Numbered from the stretch's first letter, positions 24,163 to 33,884 are shown. The stretch: 64,000 nt of DNA from Sediminicoccus sp. KRV36 (GCF_023243115.1 NZ_CP085081.1:186001-250000); one strand, 5' to 3'. Numbers and translations: made by a program. The notes: generated by a model from the letters alone, not told the origin.

Positions 24163-25473
24163 TTGCGCGCCTTCCTCTTTGGCAGCACGGGCCGCCAGGT
24201 GGCCTGGGTGGTGGCGCTGGCCACCATCTCCTCCAACCTGATGGTGCTGGCGGTCTGGCTGATCCTCTCGCCGGGCAGCGTCATGCCGGGCTCGGTCCGT
24301 GCCATGGCGGCCGAGATCGTCGCGGTGGTGGAGTTGCTGGAGGCAGCGCCCGCGGCCGAACGCGGGAGCATGGCCGCCACGGCCGGCCGCCAGCTCTTTC
24401 AGATCACGCCGATCTCCGGCGCGGAGCCGCCTGCCCGGCTCGATGCCGTGGCCACCCGCGCCGTGACCGAGCGGCTGGCCGAGCGCGGGCTGCCCATGAG
24501 TGCTGCGGCCTTCGCGCCCAGCGGCAGCGCCCGGCAGGGGCTGGTGCTGACCCTGACCGCGCCGGACGGAGAGGGTTGGCAGGTGATGCTGAATGAGGCC
24601 CGGATGCGCCTCGTCATTCCCAGCCTGGTCCTGCCGCCCACCACCGCCATCCTTCTACTGGGGGTGCCGCTGCTGCTGGTGCTGCTCTGGGTGGCGTCCC
24701 GCGTGACGCGCCCGCTGGCCCATCTGGCCCGCGCCGCTGAATCGATCGCCGCCGCCTGGCACCATGCCGTGCTGCCGGAAATGGGCACCAGCGAGGTGCG
24801 GCGCCTGGCGCGCGCCATCAACGGGTTGCTGGCGCGGCTGCATGAGGATGTGGCGGAGCGCGCCCGCATCCTCGCTGGCGTCAGCCATGATCTGCGCACG
24901 CCGCTGACCCGGCTGCGCCTGCGGGTGGAAACCGTGGAGGATGCCGGCCAGCGCCAGCGCCTTGGCGCCGATCTCGGGCTGATGGAGCGCATCGTCGGCG
25001 CCTCGCTCTCCCTGCTGGAGGCGGATCTGCGGGAGGAGGAGCCGGAGGTGCTGGATGTGGCGGCCATGGCCAGCACCGTCTGCGATCAATTCGCCGATGC
25101 GGGGCATGACGTCACCTATGACGGCCCGCTGCACCTCGTGGTACGCGCCCAGCCCAATGCGCTGGAGCGGGCCCTGAGCAACCTGGTGGATAACGCCTGC
25201 AAGCATGCCGGCAGCGCCCGCATTCTGCTGCTGGAGGACCAGGACATGATGCGCCTGACGGTCGAGGATGACGGCCCCGGCATCGCGGAGGTGGAATTGC
25301 CGCATATCACCGAGGCGTTCCGGCGCAATCCCAGTGCGGCGGAAGGCTTCGGGCTTGGGCTGGCCATCGTGGCCAGTGTGGCGCGCGCGCATGGCGGGCA
25401 GCTTCGGCTGCGCAACCGGGTGGCCCAGGGGCTCTCGGCGGAGCTGCGCCTGCCCATCACCATGGGCGTGTAG
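24163..25473 (+). CDS. EnvZ-type sensor histidine kinase
   Basis: Inner membrane sensor kinase of 436 residues. TTG start at 24163. TM1 (WVVALATISSNLMVLAVWLI) and TM2 (ILLLGVPLLLVLLWVAS) bracket a periplasmic domain of about 110 residues. HAMP follows (RVTRPLAHLARAAESIA), then HisKA with the phospho-accepting His in AGVSHDLRTPLTRLRLRVE, and a HATPase domain with N box LSNLVDNACKHAG, G1 VEDDGPGIA and G2 GFGLGLAIVASVARAHGG. The short HATPase with EAFRRNPSAAEGFGLGLAI resembles EnvZ. Paired with the preceding response regulator. The ligand is unknown. The gap 25474-25671 after it has no gene that I can support. Confidence 0.95.
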   Translation: MRAFLFGSTGRQVAWVVALATISSNLMVLAVWLILSPGSVMPGSVRAMAAEIVAVVELLEAAPAAERGSMAATAGRQLFQITPISGAEPPARLDAVATRAVTERLAERGLPMSAAAFAPSGSARQGLVLTLTAPDGEGWQVMLNEARMRLVIPSLVLPPTTAILLLGVPLLLVLLWVASRVTRPLAHLARAAESIAAAWHHAVLPEMGTSEVRRLARAINGLLARLHEDVAERARILAGVSHDLRTPLTRLRLRVETVEDAGQRQRLGADLGLMERIVGASLSLLEADLREEEPEVLDVAAMASTVCDQFADAGHDVTYDGPLHLVVRAQPNALERALSNLVDNACKHAGSARILLLEDQDMMRLTVEDDGPGIAEVELPHITEAFRRNPSAAEGFGLGLAIVASVARAHGGQLRLRNRVAQGLSAELRLPITMGV

Positions 25474-25671
25474 CGCCTGGCCCATGGCGATGAAGCATGG
25501 TGACGACGGGGCTGCGTGCAGGCTGTACGCGGGCCACCGCCCTGCGCCCTGGCCGCTTGCCGCGATCCCCGCCATGTCGTGTCAATCGGGCGCTGGCGCT
25601 GCTGGCATCCGTGGTGCGGGCAGCATGCACAAGCTCGGGGGCCGGGCGAGGTGACCCGCGGTGACCGGGCC

Positions 25672-26436
25672 CTACCCCTTGAACTGCCCGGCGCCATCAA
25701 TATCAATCACGGTGCCGTTCAGGTAACCGCCGCGTGGTGACGCGCCGAAGACGGCCATTTCCGCGATTTCCCGTGGCTCGATCGGGCGGTCGAAGGGCAG
25801 GCCCTTGATCATCTCCGGCCAGCGATTGGGATCGCCGAGGGCCTGTTCCGCGCGGAACCGCGCCTGGGTTTCCATGCGCTCCGTCCGGGTCACCGCCGGG
25901 TTGATGCCGAAGACGCGCACGCCATCCTTCTGCGCGTCAAACCCCACGGCCGAGGTGAAGGCGATGATCGCCGCATTCCCGGCCGTGCCGGCAATGTAAC
26001 CGGGCTTCCAGGCCCGCCCCGCCATGCCAATGATGTTCACCACCACGCCGGATTTGCGCGCGCACATGCTGCCCATGAACAGCTGCGTCAGGTGGAAATA
26101 GCCAAAGACCTTGAGCTGCCAGGACTCCGCCCATTTCTCCATCGAGATATCGGCAATCCCGCCGGACGGAATGGCGCCCGCATTGTTCACCAGGATATCC
26201 GCATCGGGGGCGAAGGCGTGCAGCCGCGCGCGCTCCTCTGGTTTGGAGAGATCGGCCGTCACGGCCTCCACCCGCACCTGGTACTTGGCGCGCAGCTGCG
26301 CCGCTGCCGCATCAGGCGTGCGCGCGGCCAGCACGATGTCACACCCCTCGGCCGCGAAGGCTTCGGCGCAGGCATAGCCGATGCCCTTGGAGGCGCCCGT
26401 GATCACCACGCGCTTGCCGGCGAGTTCCATATCCAT
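25672..26436 (-). CDS. SDR family oxidoreductase with atypical active site
   Basis: A 254-residue classical-length short-chain dehydrogenase. The cofactor motif is VVITGASKGIGYACAEAF (TGxxxGxG), with the NNAG motif (ILVNNAGAIPSGG) and IDIDGAG near the C-terminus. At the active site Tyr147 is followed by IAGT, so the YxxxK lysine is Thr151, and the catalytic Ser position before it reads IIGMAGRAWKPG. From memory a recognisable SDR subgroup shares YIAGxAGNA, so this looks like a subgroup trait and the enzyme may use a different mechanism or bind without classic dehydrogenation. It lies 50 bp downstream of PaiB on the same strand. Confidence 0.85.
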   Translation of the reverse strand: MDMELAGKRVVITGASKGIGYACAEAFAAEGCDIVLAARTPDAAAAQLRAKYQVRVEAVTADLSKPEERARLHAFAPDADILVNNAGAIPSGGIADISMEKWAESWQLKVFGYFHLTQLFMGSMCARKSGVVVNIIGMAGRAWKPGYIAGTAGNAAIIAFTSAVGFDAQKDGVRVFGINPAVTRTERMETQARFRAEQALGDPNRWPEMIKGLPFDRPIEPREIAEMAVFGASPRGGYLNGTVIDIDGAGQFKG

Positions 26437-26486
26437 CGTCTGGTCCCTTGCTGGGCGCCTGGTTCACCACTTCGGTGGATCAGGCG

Positions 26487-27110
26487 CTAATTCCCATCCC
26501 GTGCCGCGCGCATCGCTTCCGCAAGGCCGGCATTATGCTGGTCGACATCCTCCAGCGCGCCATCGCGATCCGCCGCGGGGCGATTCTGCGAAAGCTTGCG
26601 CTTGCCGATGAGAGCTTCAATCGTCAGCACCACGCCGACAATCCCCTTGAGCTGCCCCGCAATGAATTCCGCCGGCGCATCGCCCACCTTCCAGCGCTCC
26701 GCGCGCGGCTTTTCGTGATGGTCGGTCAGCGTCGAGACGATCTCGTGCAGCCGGGCCGCATCCTCGATGATCTCGATCGGCCCCTCGGCATGCACAGCCT
26801 CGTAATTCCAGGTGGGCACCACGCGGTGGTGCTCCGCCTTGGAGGCGTAGCTGGAGGGCGAGATGTAGCCCTCCGGCCCGGGAAAGATGGCGATGGCCCG
26901 TGCGCCATCCCGCAGCGCCTTCCAATGCGGATTGGCGCGCGCCAGATGGCCGACAATGCGCACGCCATCGGTCAGCAGCGGCAGATGCGTGACATCGGGC
27001 AGGCCATTGGCGCCATTGCTGATCAGCAGCGGCAGACGCGATGTGCGCATGAGGCGCAGGAGCACCTCGGGGCGGTCTTCACGGAAGGCGGGCGGGGTGT
27101 AGAGCGACAT
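26487..27110 (-). CDS. FMN-binding negative transcriptional regulator (PaiB family)
   Basis: A 207-residue flavin-reductase-like split-barrel protein of the PaiB family. Characteristic sequences are MSLYTPPAFREDRPEVLLRL, the FMN-contact region GHLARANPHWKAL, FPGPEGYISPSSYASK, and VPTWNYEAVHAEGPIEI, then QLKGIVGVVLTIEALIGKRK near the C-terminus. In Bacillus PaiB represses sporulation and protease genes; in proteobacteria the function is largely untested. The SDR gene follows on the same strand. Upstream (higher coordinates) a double-hairpin repeat separates its start codon from the argG stop. Confidence 0.92.
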   Translation of the reverse strand: MSLYTPPAFREDRPEVLLRLMRTSRLPLLISNGANGLPDVTHLPLLTDGVRIVGHLARANPHWKALRDGARAIAIFPGPEGYISPSSYASKAEHHRVVPTWNYEAVHAEGPIEIIEDAARLHEIVSTLTDHHEKPRAERWKVGDAPAEFIAGQLKGIVGVVLTIEALIGKRKLSQNRPAADRDGALEDVDQHNAGLAEAMRAARDGN

Positions 27111-27124
27111 GGGGGGAGCTTAGC

Positions 27125-27173
27125 TTGAGGGGCGCTGCCCCTCAAACTCCCCGGCAGGGACCCAGGTCCCTGC
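27125..27173. repeat. Double-hairpin repeat, family C, copy 1
   Basis: Two perfect hairpins in tandem: TTGAGGGGC/GCCCCTCAA (27125-27133 and 27137-27145, loop GCT) and GCAGGGACC/GGTCCCTGC (27154-27162 and 27165-27173). It sits between the argG stop and the PaiB start, both on the minus strand, and could stabilise or terminate argG mRNA. The same architecture recurs at 56252-56296. Confidence 0.75.
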
Positions 27174-27180
27174 ACCCAGA

Positions 27181-28416
27181 TCAGAGGGCGCCACCTTTGC
27201 GGCCGGCCATGGCGCCGAGGCGCAGCCTAAGCGCGTTCAGCTTGATGAATCCCTGCGCGTCGAACTGGTCATAGGCGCCCTGGTCGTCCTCGAAGGTCAC
27301 ATGCTTCATCGAATACAGGCTGTGCGGCGATTGCCGGCCGGTGACGATGACATTGCCCTTGTAGAGCTTCATCCGCACCGTGCCCTCGACGCTGGCCTGG
27401 CTGGTATCAATCAGCGCCTGCAGCATCCGCCGCTCCGGGCTGAACCAGAAGCCGTTATAGATGCACTCGGCATAGCGGGGCATCAGGCTGTCCTTCAGAT
27501 GGGCGGCCTCACGGTCGAGCGTGATGCTCTCGATCGCGCGATGCGCCTGCCAGAGGATGGTGCCCCCGGGAGTTTCGTAGCAGCCGCGGGACTTCATGCC
27601 GACAAAGCGGTTCTCCACCAGATCCAGCCGGCCGATGCCATTGGCCTTGCCCAGCGCGTTGAGCTTCGTGAGGATGGTGGCGGGGCTCATCGCCTCGCCA
27701 TTGATCGCCACGGGGTCGCCATTCTTGAACTCGATGGTGATCTCGGTCGCCACATCGGGCGCGTCCATCGGGCTGAGGGTGCGCTGCCAGACCATCTCAT
27801 CCGGCGCGTCCCAGGGCTCCTCCAGGATCTTCCCCTCGGAGCTGCTGTGCAGGAGGTTGGCGTCCACCGAGAAGGGAGATTCGCCGCGCTTGTCCTTGGC
27901 GATGGGGATCTGGTGCTGCTCGGCGAAGGCGATCAGCGCGGTGCGGCTGGTGAGGTCCCATTCGCGCCAGGGGGCGATGATCTTGATGTCCGGCTTCAGC
28001 GCGTAATAGCTGATTTCGAAGCGCACCTGGTCATTGCCCTTGCCCGTCGCGCCATGGGCCACGGCGTCGGCGCCGACCATCTCGGCGATCTCGATCTGGC
28101 GCTGGGAAATCAGCGGGCGGGCGATGGAGGTGCCGAGCAGGTATTGCCCCTCATACAGCGCATTGGCGCGGAACATCGGGAAGACGAAATCCGAGACGAA
28201 GGTCTCGCGCAGATCGTCAATGAAGATGTTCTCCGGCTTGATGCCCAGCAGCAGCGCCTTGTCCCGGGCCGGGCCCAGCTCCTCGCCCTGGCCGAGATCG
28301 GCCGTGAAGGTCACGACCTCGCAATTATAGGTGGTTTGCAGCCACTTCAGGATCACGCTGGTGTCGAGGCCGCCGGAATAGGCGAGCACGACTTTCTTGA
28401 CATCCTTGACGCGCAT
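27181..28416 (-). CDS. argG: Argininosuccinate synthase
   Basis: Cytosolic ATP-dependent ligase that joins citrulline and aspartate to argininosuccinate in arginine biosynthesis. 411 residues, normal size. The start is the ATG at 28416 ([20 protein letters not shown]), with GAGAAGG about ten bases upstream. The frame happens to stay open upstream through the pheT region, but that part has no homology-like character. Motifs: the PP-loop [22 protein letters not shown] (citrulline/aspartate binding) and [20 protein letters not shown]. The gene follows pheT on the same strand after about 100 bp and is followed by a double-hairpin repeat. Confidence 0.97.
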   Translation of the reverse strand: MRVKDVKKVVLAYSGGLDTSVILKWLQTTYNCEVVTFTADLGQGEELGPARDKALLLGIKPENIFIDDLRETFVSDFVFPMFRANALYEGQYLLGTSIARPLISQRQIEIAEMVGADAVAHGATGKGNDQVRFEISYYALKPDIKIIAPWREWDLTSRTALIAFAEQHQIPIAKDKRGESPFSVDANLLHSSSEGKILEEPWDAPDEMVWQRTLSPMDAPDVATEITIEFKNGDPVAINGEAMSPATILTKLNALGKANGIGRLDLVENRFVGMKSRGCYETPGGTILWQAHRAIESITLDREAAHLKDSLMPRYAECIYNGFWFSPERRMLQALIDTSQASVEGTVRMKLYKGNVIVTGRQSPHSLYSMKHVTFEDDQGAYDQFDAQGFIKLNALRLRLGAMAGRKGGAL

Positions 28417-28517
28417 GGGAAGCAACCTTCTCGCGGAATTTTTTGGCCCCGGGTGGATGCCAGCGGATGGCGGATTGGGCAAGGTGTGCGCAGGGCTGGT
28501 GTGCCTCGCGTTGCCCG

Positions 28518-30989
28518 CTACCCCCGCAGCGTCGCACCGGTCGCCTTGCCCACCGCCGCCACGATCTTGCCCGCCACGGCCTCGATCTCGGCATCGGTCA
28601 GCGTGCGTTCGCGCGGTTGCAGCGTCACCTGGATGGCCAGGCTCACCTTGCCCTCCGGCAGGCGTTCGCCGGCATAGCGGTCGAACAGCGTGACCTCGGT
28701 GATCAGCGCGCGCTCGGCGCCGCTGGCCGCGCGCAGCAGCTTTTCCGCCGGCATGCCGGCATCCACCAGGAAGGCGAAATCGCGCCGTACCGGCTGAAAG
28801 GCCGAAAGCTCCGGCGCTGATTTCTTGCGGCGCTTCGGCTCCGGGATGGCATCCAGGAACACCTCGAAGGCCACGCTGCCGGCTGGCAGGTCGAGCGCCG
28901 CGCAGAGCCGCGGGTGCAGTTGGCCGAACTGTGCCAGCACCGTCTTCGGCCCCTGGCGCAGCACGCCCGAGCGCCCGGGGTGGTAGTAGCCCGGCGCATC
29001 CTGGGTCACTTGCAGCGCCGCCATCGGCACGGCGAGCGCCTCCAGCACGGCCAGAGCATCCCCCTTGGCGTCCAGCGCCTCGACCGGCCGCGCGGGCGCG
29101 GCCCAATTCGCCGGCGTCATGCCCGCGCGCAGCCCGCAGGCCATGGCGAGCTGCCCGGCGGGCGAGGTGTCCCGATAGCCGCCGCCCAGCTCGCACAGCG
29201 CCACATCGGCGAAGCCGCGCGCCGCGTTCTGCGCGGCGGCCAAAGCGAGCGAGGCGATGGGTGTCGGCCGCATCTGATCCAGATCGGAGGCGATCGGGTT
29301 TTCCAGATGCAGCGCATCCGGCGTGTCGCCGAACAAGCCCGCCACACGCCGTTCGATGAAGCCGTAGGTCACCGCCTCCTGCATCCCGCGCGCCGCCATC
29401 ACGCGCCGCGCCAGGACAGAGCGCACCTGCTTCGCATCCAGCGCCGGCACCGGCACGGGCGACGCAACCGGCAAGGAAACCGAGGGCACCGCATCCAGCC
29501 CGCCAAGCCGCAGCACTTCCTCGATCAGGTCGCATTCGGCTTCCACGGCGGCGCAGCCGGCTTCGGCGATGCGCGCGCGCTCGGGGGCCAGCGTCGGGTC
29601 CTGGTCCAGATGGATCGCGGCGGCGATGTCGTTCCGCCAGGGCGGCACTGCAACCGTCACGCGATGCGCATCGCGCGCCGTGACGCTGAAGCCCAGCCCT
29701 TCCAGCCGGGCCACGGCCAGGTCCGGCGCCACATCCAGCCCGCCCAAGCCGGCCAGGCGCTCGAAGCGCAGTGTCGCCTCGCGCCGCCAGGCTGGTTCGG
29801 TGCCGGCTTCGGTCACGGTGCTGGGCTCGCCGCCGCAAAGCTCCTGGATCATGGCCGTTGCGGCATCCAGTGCGGCCGGCAGCAGCGCCTGGTCCAGCCC
29901 GCGCTCATTGCGCGCGCGGGCGTCGGTGAAGATGTTGTGCCGCCGCCCACTGAGCGCGATGCGCACCGGATCGAACAGCGCGCATTCGATGAAGACCTCG
30001 GTCGTGCTCTCGTCGCAGCCCGAATGCTCGCCGCCGATGATGCCGCCCAGCGCCTCGGGGCCGGCGGCATCGGCGATGATGCCGTCCTCCTCGGTCAGGG
30101 CGTAGCTCTTGCCGTTCAGCGCCAGCATCTCCTCGCCGGGGCGGGCCATGCGCATGTGCAGGGTGGGGCCGCGCACCTTCGCCACGTCGAACACATGCAA
30201 GGGCCGGCCCAGGGCGAAGGTGAACCAGTTGGTCACATCCACCAGCGCCGAGATGGGGCGCAGGCCGATCGCCGTCAGGCGGTCCTGCAACCAGGCGGGG
30301 GAGGGGCCGTTCTTCACGCCGCGCACGGCGCGGCCGAGCACCCAGGTGCAGGCGCGCGGGTCCTCGATGCGCCAGGTGAGTGGTGTGTCATAGGCGGGCG
30401 TCACAGCGGGCGCCGACCAGGGCTTGAGCGTGCCCAGCCCGGCGGCGGCCAGGTCCCGCGCGATGCCGCGAATGGCCAGCGCGTCGCCGCGATTGGGCGT
30501 GACCTTGATCTCGATGATCGGGTCATCCAGGCCCGCATAATCCACGTAGCGCGCGCCGACCACGGCATCCTCCGGCAGGTCCATGATGCCGGAGTGATCC
30601 TCGCCCAGGCCCATTTCGCGGGCCGAGAGCATCATGGCCTCGCTCTTCACGCCGCGGATTTCGCCGGCCTTGAGCGTGATCCCGGTGCCGGGAATGAAGG
30701 CGCCGGGCAGGGCCGCGACACCCAGCATGCCGCTGCGCGCATTGGGCGCGCCGCAGACCACGGAACGCTCCACGCCATCGCCCACATCCACGCGCAGCAT
30801 GCGCAGCCGGTCGGCATTGGGGTGCTGCACGGCCTCGATCACGCGGGCGATGCGGAAATGCGCCAGCGCCGCGGCGCGATCCTCGATGCCTTCGACCTCG
30901 ATGCCGATGGCGGAGAGGGTGGTGCTGATCTCATCCAGCGGGGCGCTGGTTTCCAGGTGTTCACGCAGCCAGGACAGGGGGAATTTCAT
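28518..30989 (-). CDS. pheT: Phenylalanine-tRNA ligase beta subunit
   Basis: Beta subunit of the alpha2-beta2 PheRS, 823 residues. Start is the ATG at 30989, overlapping the pheS stop by one base (TGATG), rather than a GTG one codon earlier. Domains in order: N-terminal ([20 protein letters not shown]), EMAP/tRNA-binding OB fold ([20 protein letters not shown]), B3/B4 editing domain ([18 protein letters not shown]), B5, the catalytic-like core ([15 protein letters not shown]), and the C-terminal anticodon-binding FDX-ACB ([20 protein letters not shown]). The B5 domain carries an insertion of about 30 residues after VPPWRNDI and before [16 protein letters not shown]. Transcribed with pheS and followed by argG. 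Confidence 0.97.
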   Translation of the reverse strand: MKFPLSWLREHLETSAPLDEISTTLSAIGIEVEGIEDRAAALAHFRIARVIEAVQHPNADRLRMLRVDVGDGVERSVVCGAPNARSGMLGVAALPGAFIPGTGITLKAGEIRGVKSEAMMLSAREMGLGEDHSGIMDLPEDAVVGARYVDYAGLDDPIIEIKVTPNRGDALAIRGIARDLAAAGLGTLKPWSAPAVTPAYDTPLTWRIEDPRACTWVLGRAVRGVKNGPSPAWLQDRLTAIGLRPISALVDVTNWFTFALGRPLHVFDVAKVRGPTLHMRMARPGEEMLALNGKSYALTEEDGIIADAAGPEALGGIIGGEHSGCDESTTEVFIECALFDPVRIALSGRRHNIFTDARARNERGLDQALLPAALDAATAMIQELCGGEPSTVTEAGTEPAWRREATLRFERLAGLGGLDVAPDLAVARLEGLGFSVTARDAHRVTVAVPPWRNDIAAAIHLDQDPTLAPERARIAEAGCAAVEAECDLIEEVLRLGGLDAVPSVSLPVASPVPVPALDAKQVRSVLARRVMAARGMQEAVTYGFIERRVAGLFGDTPDALHLENPIASDLDQMRPTPIASLALAAAQNAARGFADVALCELGGGYRDTSPAGQLAMACGLRAGMTPANWAAPARPVEALDAKGDALAVLEALAVPMAALQVTQDAPGYYHPGRSGVLRQGPKTVLAQFGQLHPRLCAALDLPAGSVAFEVFLDAIPEPKRRKKSAPELSAFQPVRRDFAFLVDAGMPAEKLLRAASGAERALITEVTLFDRYAGERLPEGKVSLAIQVTLQPRERTLTDAEIEAVAGKIVAAVGKATGATLRG

Positions 30990-32065
30990 CACACGCCCTC
31001 ATGCAGGCTGGCGGGGGAGAGCGGGTTGCTGCCGTAGTGGCTCAGCCAGCGCGTATCGCCCTCGAAGAAGGGGCGCAGATCGGCCATGCCGTGCTTCAGC
31101 ATGGTGATGCGCTCGATGCCCATGCCGAAGGCGAAGCCCTGCCATTCGCGGGCATCCAGCCCGCAATTGGCCAGCACGCGGGGATGCACCATGCCGCTGC
31201 CCAGGATTTCCAGCCAATCCGTGCCGGCGCCGAGCTCGCCCGTCTTGCGGTTCCAGCCGATATCCACCTCCATCGAGGGCTCGGTGAAGGGGAAGTAGCT
31301 GCTGCGGAACCGCACCGGCAGCGTCGAGATGCCAAAGAAGCTGCGCAGGAAATCCGTGAGGCAGCCCTTGAGGTGCCCCAGCGTGATGCCGCGATCAATC
31401 ACCAGCCCCTCCACCTGGTGGAACATCGGCGAGTGCGTGGCGTCATGGTCGGCGCGGTAGGTGCGGCCTGGTGCGATGACGCGGATCGGCGGGGCCTGGC
31501 CGATCATGGTGCGGATCTGCAGCGGGCTCGTTTGCGTGCGCAGCACGGTGCGGCGGCCCTCGATCAGGCCGGGCAGGTAGAAGGTATCCTGATCCTGCCG
31601 TGCGGGATGGTGGTCGGGAATATTCAGCGCGGCGAAATTGTACCAGTCGCCCTCGATATCCGGGCCTTCCACCACCTTGAAACCCATGGCGCCGAAGATG
31701 GCGGTCAGTTCCTCGATGGTGCGTGAAATCGGGTGGATGCCGCCGGTACCGCCTGGTGCAAAGGGGCGCGGCGGCAGCGTCATGTCCTGGGTTTCGGCGG
31801 CGAGCTTGGCGTCCAGCGCGGCGGCTTCCAGCACAGCTTTGCGGGCCTCGATCGCTGCCTCCAGCTGCAGCTTCAGCGCGTTGACCGCTGCACCGCGCTC
31901 CTTACGCTGCTCGGCCGGAATGGCGCCCAGCCCCTTGAGCAGCGCCGTCAGCGCGCCCGACTTGCCGAGCACGGCCACGCGCACGGCGTCCAGCGCGCGC
32001 AGATCGGTGGCGGCGGCGAGATCGGCCTCGGTGCTGGCGGCCAGGGCGAGAAGATCATCGGACAT
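30989..32065 (-). CDS. pheS: Phenylalanine-tRNA ligase alpha subunit
   Basis: Catalytic class II aminoacyl-tRNA synthetase subunit, 358 residues. Start at 32065 (MSDDLLALAASTEADLAAAT). The N-terminal coiled coil covers about residues 5-90. Class II motifs: motif 1 around HPISRTIEELTAIFGAMGF, motif 2 FRSSYFPFTEPSMEVD, preceded by VIAPGRTYRADHDATHSPMF, and motif 3 GFAFGMGIERITMLKHGM. Phe pocket residues appear in MFHQVEGL. The gene follows rplT after a hairpin terminator located 22 bases before the start codon, so pheST may have its own promoter within rplT or depend on readthrough. Confidence 0.97.
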   Translation of the reverse strand: MSDDLLALAASTEADLAAATDLRALDAVRVAVLGKSGALTALLKGLGAIPAEQRKERGAAVNALKLQLEAAIEARKAVLEAAALDAKLAAETQDMTLPPRPFAPGGTGGIHPISRTIEELTAIFGAMGFKVVEGPDIEGDWYNFAALNIPDHHPARQDQDTFYLPGLIEGRRTVLRTQTSPLQIRTMIGQAPPIRVIAPGRTYRADHDATHSPMFHQVEGLVIDRGITLGHLKGCLTDFLRSFFGISTLPVRFRSSYFPFTEPSMEVDIGWNRKTGELGAGTDWLEILGSGMVHPRVLANCGLDAREWQGFAFGMGIERITMLKHGMADLRPFFEGDTRWLSHYGSNPLSPASLHEGV

Positions 32066-32086
32066 GCAGTGGTCCCTGTTCACAAG

Positions 32087-32120
32087 AAAAAGGGCCGCCA
32101 ACGCTCTCGCGCCGCGGCCC
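32087..32120 (-). terminator. Intrinsic terminator between rplT and pheS
   Basis: On the minus strand GGGCCGC (32120-32114) pairs with GCGGCCC (32098-32092) and is followed by five T residues (32091-32087). It starts about 27 bases after the rplT stop and ends 21 bases before the pheS start. I found no Phe-rich leader peptide, so a simple rplT terminator is the plain reading. Confidence 0.72.
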
Positions 32121-32147
32121 CTCGAAACTTGACAACCCTTGGGCGAA

Positions 32148-32513
32148 TTAGGCCGCCGGGGTGCGGGCTTCCTTGGCCTTCTCGACGATGGCCGCAAAGG
32201 CAGCCGGTTCGTCGAAGGCGAGGGCGGCGAGGACCTTGCGGTCCATCTCGATGCCCGCCGCCTTGATGCCGGCGATGAACTGGGAATAGGTCATCCCCTG
32301 CTCACGGCAGGCCGCGTTGATGCGCTGAATCCACAGGCCACGGAAATCGCGCTTCTTGTTGCGGCGGTCACGATAGGCGTATTGCAGCGCCTTCTCGACC
32401 CGCTGCAACGCTGCGCGATAGGTGGTGGAGCTGCGCCCCACATAGCCCTTCGCGAGGTCCAGGATCTTCTTGTGACGGGCATGGGCGGTAACGCCGCGCT
32501 TGACACGAGCCAT
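32148..32513 (-). CDS. rplT: 50S ribosomal protein L20
   Basis: L20 of the large ribosomal subunit, needed early in 50S assembly; 121 residues, normal length. The protein starts [20 protein letters not shown] and contains [20 protein letters not shown] and [18 protein letters not shown], all universal L20 signatures. It lies 21 bp after rpmI on the same strand. In other bacteria L20 represses its own operon translationally; no such structure was identified here. A hairpin terminator follows. Confidence 0.98.
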   Translation of the reverse strand: MARVKRGVTAHARHKKILDLAKGYVGRSSTTYRAALQRVEKALQYAYRDRRNKKRDFRGLWIQRINAACREQGMTYSQFIAGIKAAGIEMDRKVLAALAFDEPAAFAAIVEKAKEARTPAA

Positions 32514-32534
32514 ATCTTCTCTCCTTCCCGCGCT

Positions 32535-32741
32535 TTACCGGGGCAACCCGTAGGGCAGCCAGTTCATCACCGTCTTGGCATCCTGCGGTTCCAGAACCTG
32601 CGAGCCGCGATTCTGCCGCTTGGCCTTCTGGCTGCGGGCGGAAAGGCAATGGCGCTTCTTGCCGGGGCCGGCCATGACCTTGCCGGTGGCCGTGATCTTG
32701 AAGCGCTTTTTGGCGCTTGAAGTCGTCTTCATCTTGGACAT
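32535..32741 (-). CDS. rpmI: 50S ribosomal protein L35
   Basis: Small basic ribosomal protein, 68 residues. [20 protein letters not shown] and [20 protein letters not shown] are the diagnostic L35 sequences. It is the first gene of the rpmI-rplT pair. The usual upstream neighbour infC (IF3) is not present: the next gene on this strand is a lipoprotein starting at 33761, so infC has been separated in this genome. Confidence 0.97.
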   Translation of the reverse strand: MSKMKTTSSAKKRFKITATGKVMAGPGKKRHCLSARSQKAKRQNRGSQVLEPQDAKTVMNWLPYGLPR

Positions 32742-32921
32742 TCGGGCCCTCCTGTCGGTGGGTTGGGGCTGCCCCTGGCTATCGCACCATGCGACGGAGG
32801 CAAGCTTCCTCTCGCCGGGCTGTCCAACGGCCTCGGCAAGGGAGGCGGGTGTGTAGCGGGGCTCCCCGGCTGAGTCCAGGGGCCGTCCGCCCTTTTGCTT
32901 CCGCCGCCCGCCGCGGCCGGA

Positions 32922-33761
32922 TCAAGGCGTTGGTGTCGCGTTGCGCTGGGGCTCACCGCGCTGGCCGGCAATGGGCGGCAACCCGGCCGGTGCCGCATCG
33001 GCCGCGGGGGTGGGGGTGATTGGCGCCGCCACGGCGGGCGGCGGCGGCGCTGGCTCCGGCGCGGGGGCCTGGACTGGTGCTGGGGCTGGTGCAGTTGCCG
33101 GGATCGGTGCGGGCGCCGGTGCCTGGGCCGGCGCCGCCAGGGGTTCGGCGGTCGGCATGGGTGGCAGCGGCGCCGTGGATGGTTCGGTCACGACGCTGGC
33201 GGCCGGGCCGGCGATGGGTGCCATGCCGCCCTCGGCGCGCGGCAGCGCTGGCCGGCGCTGACCGCTGCGCGCAGGCGGCTCGGCCTGGGTGGAAATATAG
33301 TCCGGCACCACCCGCGCCTGGTTGCCTGTGATGACCAGCACCGCCGTGCCGAGCGGAATCGGCACCTGGTCCCGCTGCGTGACGGAGATCAGCTCGCCAT
33401 CATTCTTGCGGATGATGTATTCCACCGCGTCGGTATTGGCCGAAGCGCGCTCCGCCGCCGTGCCGACCAGGCTGCCGAGCAGCGCGCCGCCCACGGCGCC
33501 CAGGGCGGTGCTGACCGAATTGCCCGCCGCCGCCGCGCCACCGATGGCCCCGCCGGCCGCGCCACCCGCCGTGGCCCCGGTTTCGCCGCCCGCCGCGATG
33601 GCGACGCGGCGCGAGCCGACAATGGTGCCCTGCTGGACCGGATTGGCCTGCTGCACCGCGCGGGATGCGTATTCATTGGCCGAATAATTGCTGCCACAGG
33701 CGCCGAGGAGCGAGGCGCCGAGCAAGGCAGCGGCCAGGCGTGGGAAGGATGGATGGATCAT
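32922..33761 (-). CDS. Glycine-zipper outer membrane lipoprotein with Pro/Ala tail
   Basis: A 279-residue lipoprotein. Start at 33761 (MIHPSFPRLAAALLGASLLG) puts a type II signal and the lipobox LGAC at about residues 19-22. After the lipidated Cys comes SNYSANEYASRAVQQANPVQ, then a glycine zipper (GATAGGAAGGAIGGAAAAG and LGAVGGALLGSLVGTAAERA), as in the SlyB/17-kDa surface antigen type, and a small beta domain (DAVEYIIRKNDGELISVTQR). The last 110 residues are low-complexity Pro/Ala. It is probably anchored in the outer membrane and may stabilise the envelope. The Pro/Ala tail recalls the lipoprotein at 37740-38771. Confidence 0.85.
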   Translation of the reverse strand: MIHPSFPRLAAALLGASLLGACGSNYSANEYASRAVQQANPVQQGTIVGSRRVAIAAGGETGATAGGAAGGAIGGAAAAGNSVSTALGAVGGALLGSLVGTAAERASANTDAVEYIIRKNDGELISVTQRDQVPIPLGTAVLVITGNQARVVPDYISTQAEPPARSGQRRPALPRAEGGMAPIAGPAASVVTEPSTAPLPPMPTAEPLAAPAQAPAPAPIPATAPAPAPVQAPAPEPAPPPPAVAAPITPTPAADAAPAGLPPIAGQRGEPQRNATPTP

Positions 33762-33849
33762 GCGCCCAGCACATAGGCCCCCCCACCCCTTCGCGCCAAG
33801 TCTTTGCATCGCCCGCATGGTGAGCGAGAGGCGCAGACCGGCATCCAGG

Positions 33850-33869
33850 CTTTGGTGATTTCACCAAAG
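33850..33869. promoter_or_regulatory. Perfect 8-bp dyad just upstream of dapF
   Basis: CTTTGGTG (33850-33857), ATTT, CACCAAAG (33862-33869) form an exact palindromic hairpin ending 15 bases before the dapF start. It is not followed by a T run, so an operator or 5'-UTR hairpin is more likely than a terminator. Confidence 0.5.
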
Positions 33870-33884
33870 GCAATCCGACTCTAT

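Noticed and set aside
28417..29838. Very long open frame upstream of argG that would extend it to about 885 residues
   Set aside because: The extension lies on the same strand but in another frame of pheT, is Arg/Gly/Ala-rich low-quality sequence, and ArgG homologues begin at the MRVKDVKK methionine. It is an artefact of high GC.
32087..32120. Phe-dependent transcription attenuator before pheS
   Set aside because: No Phe-rich leader peptide or alternative antiterminator stem was found; the hairpin is close after rplT and serves well as its terminator.
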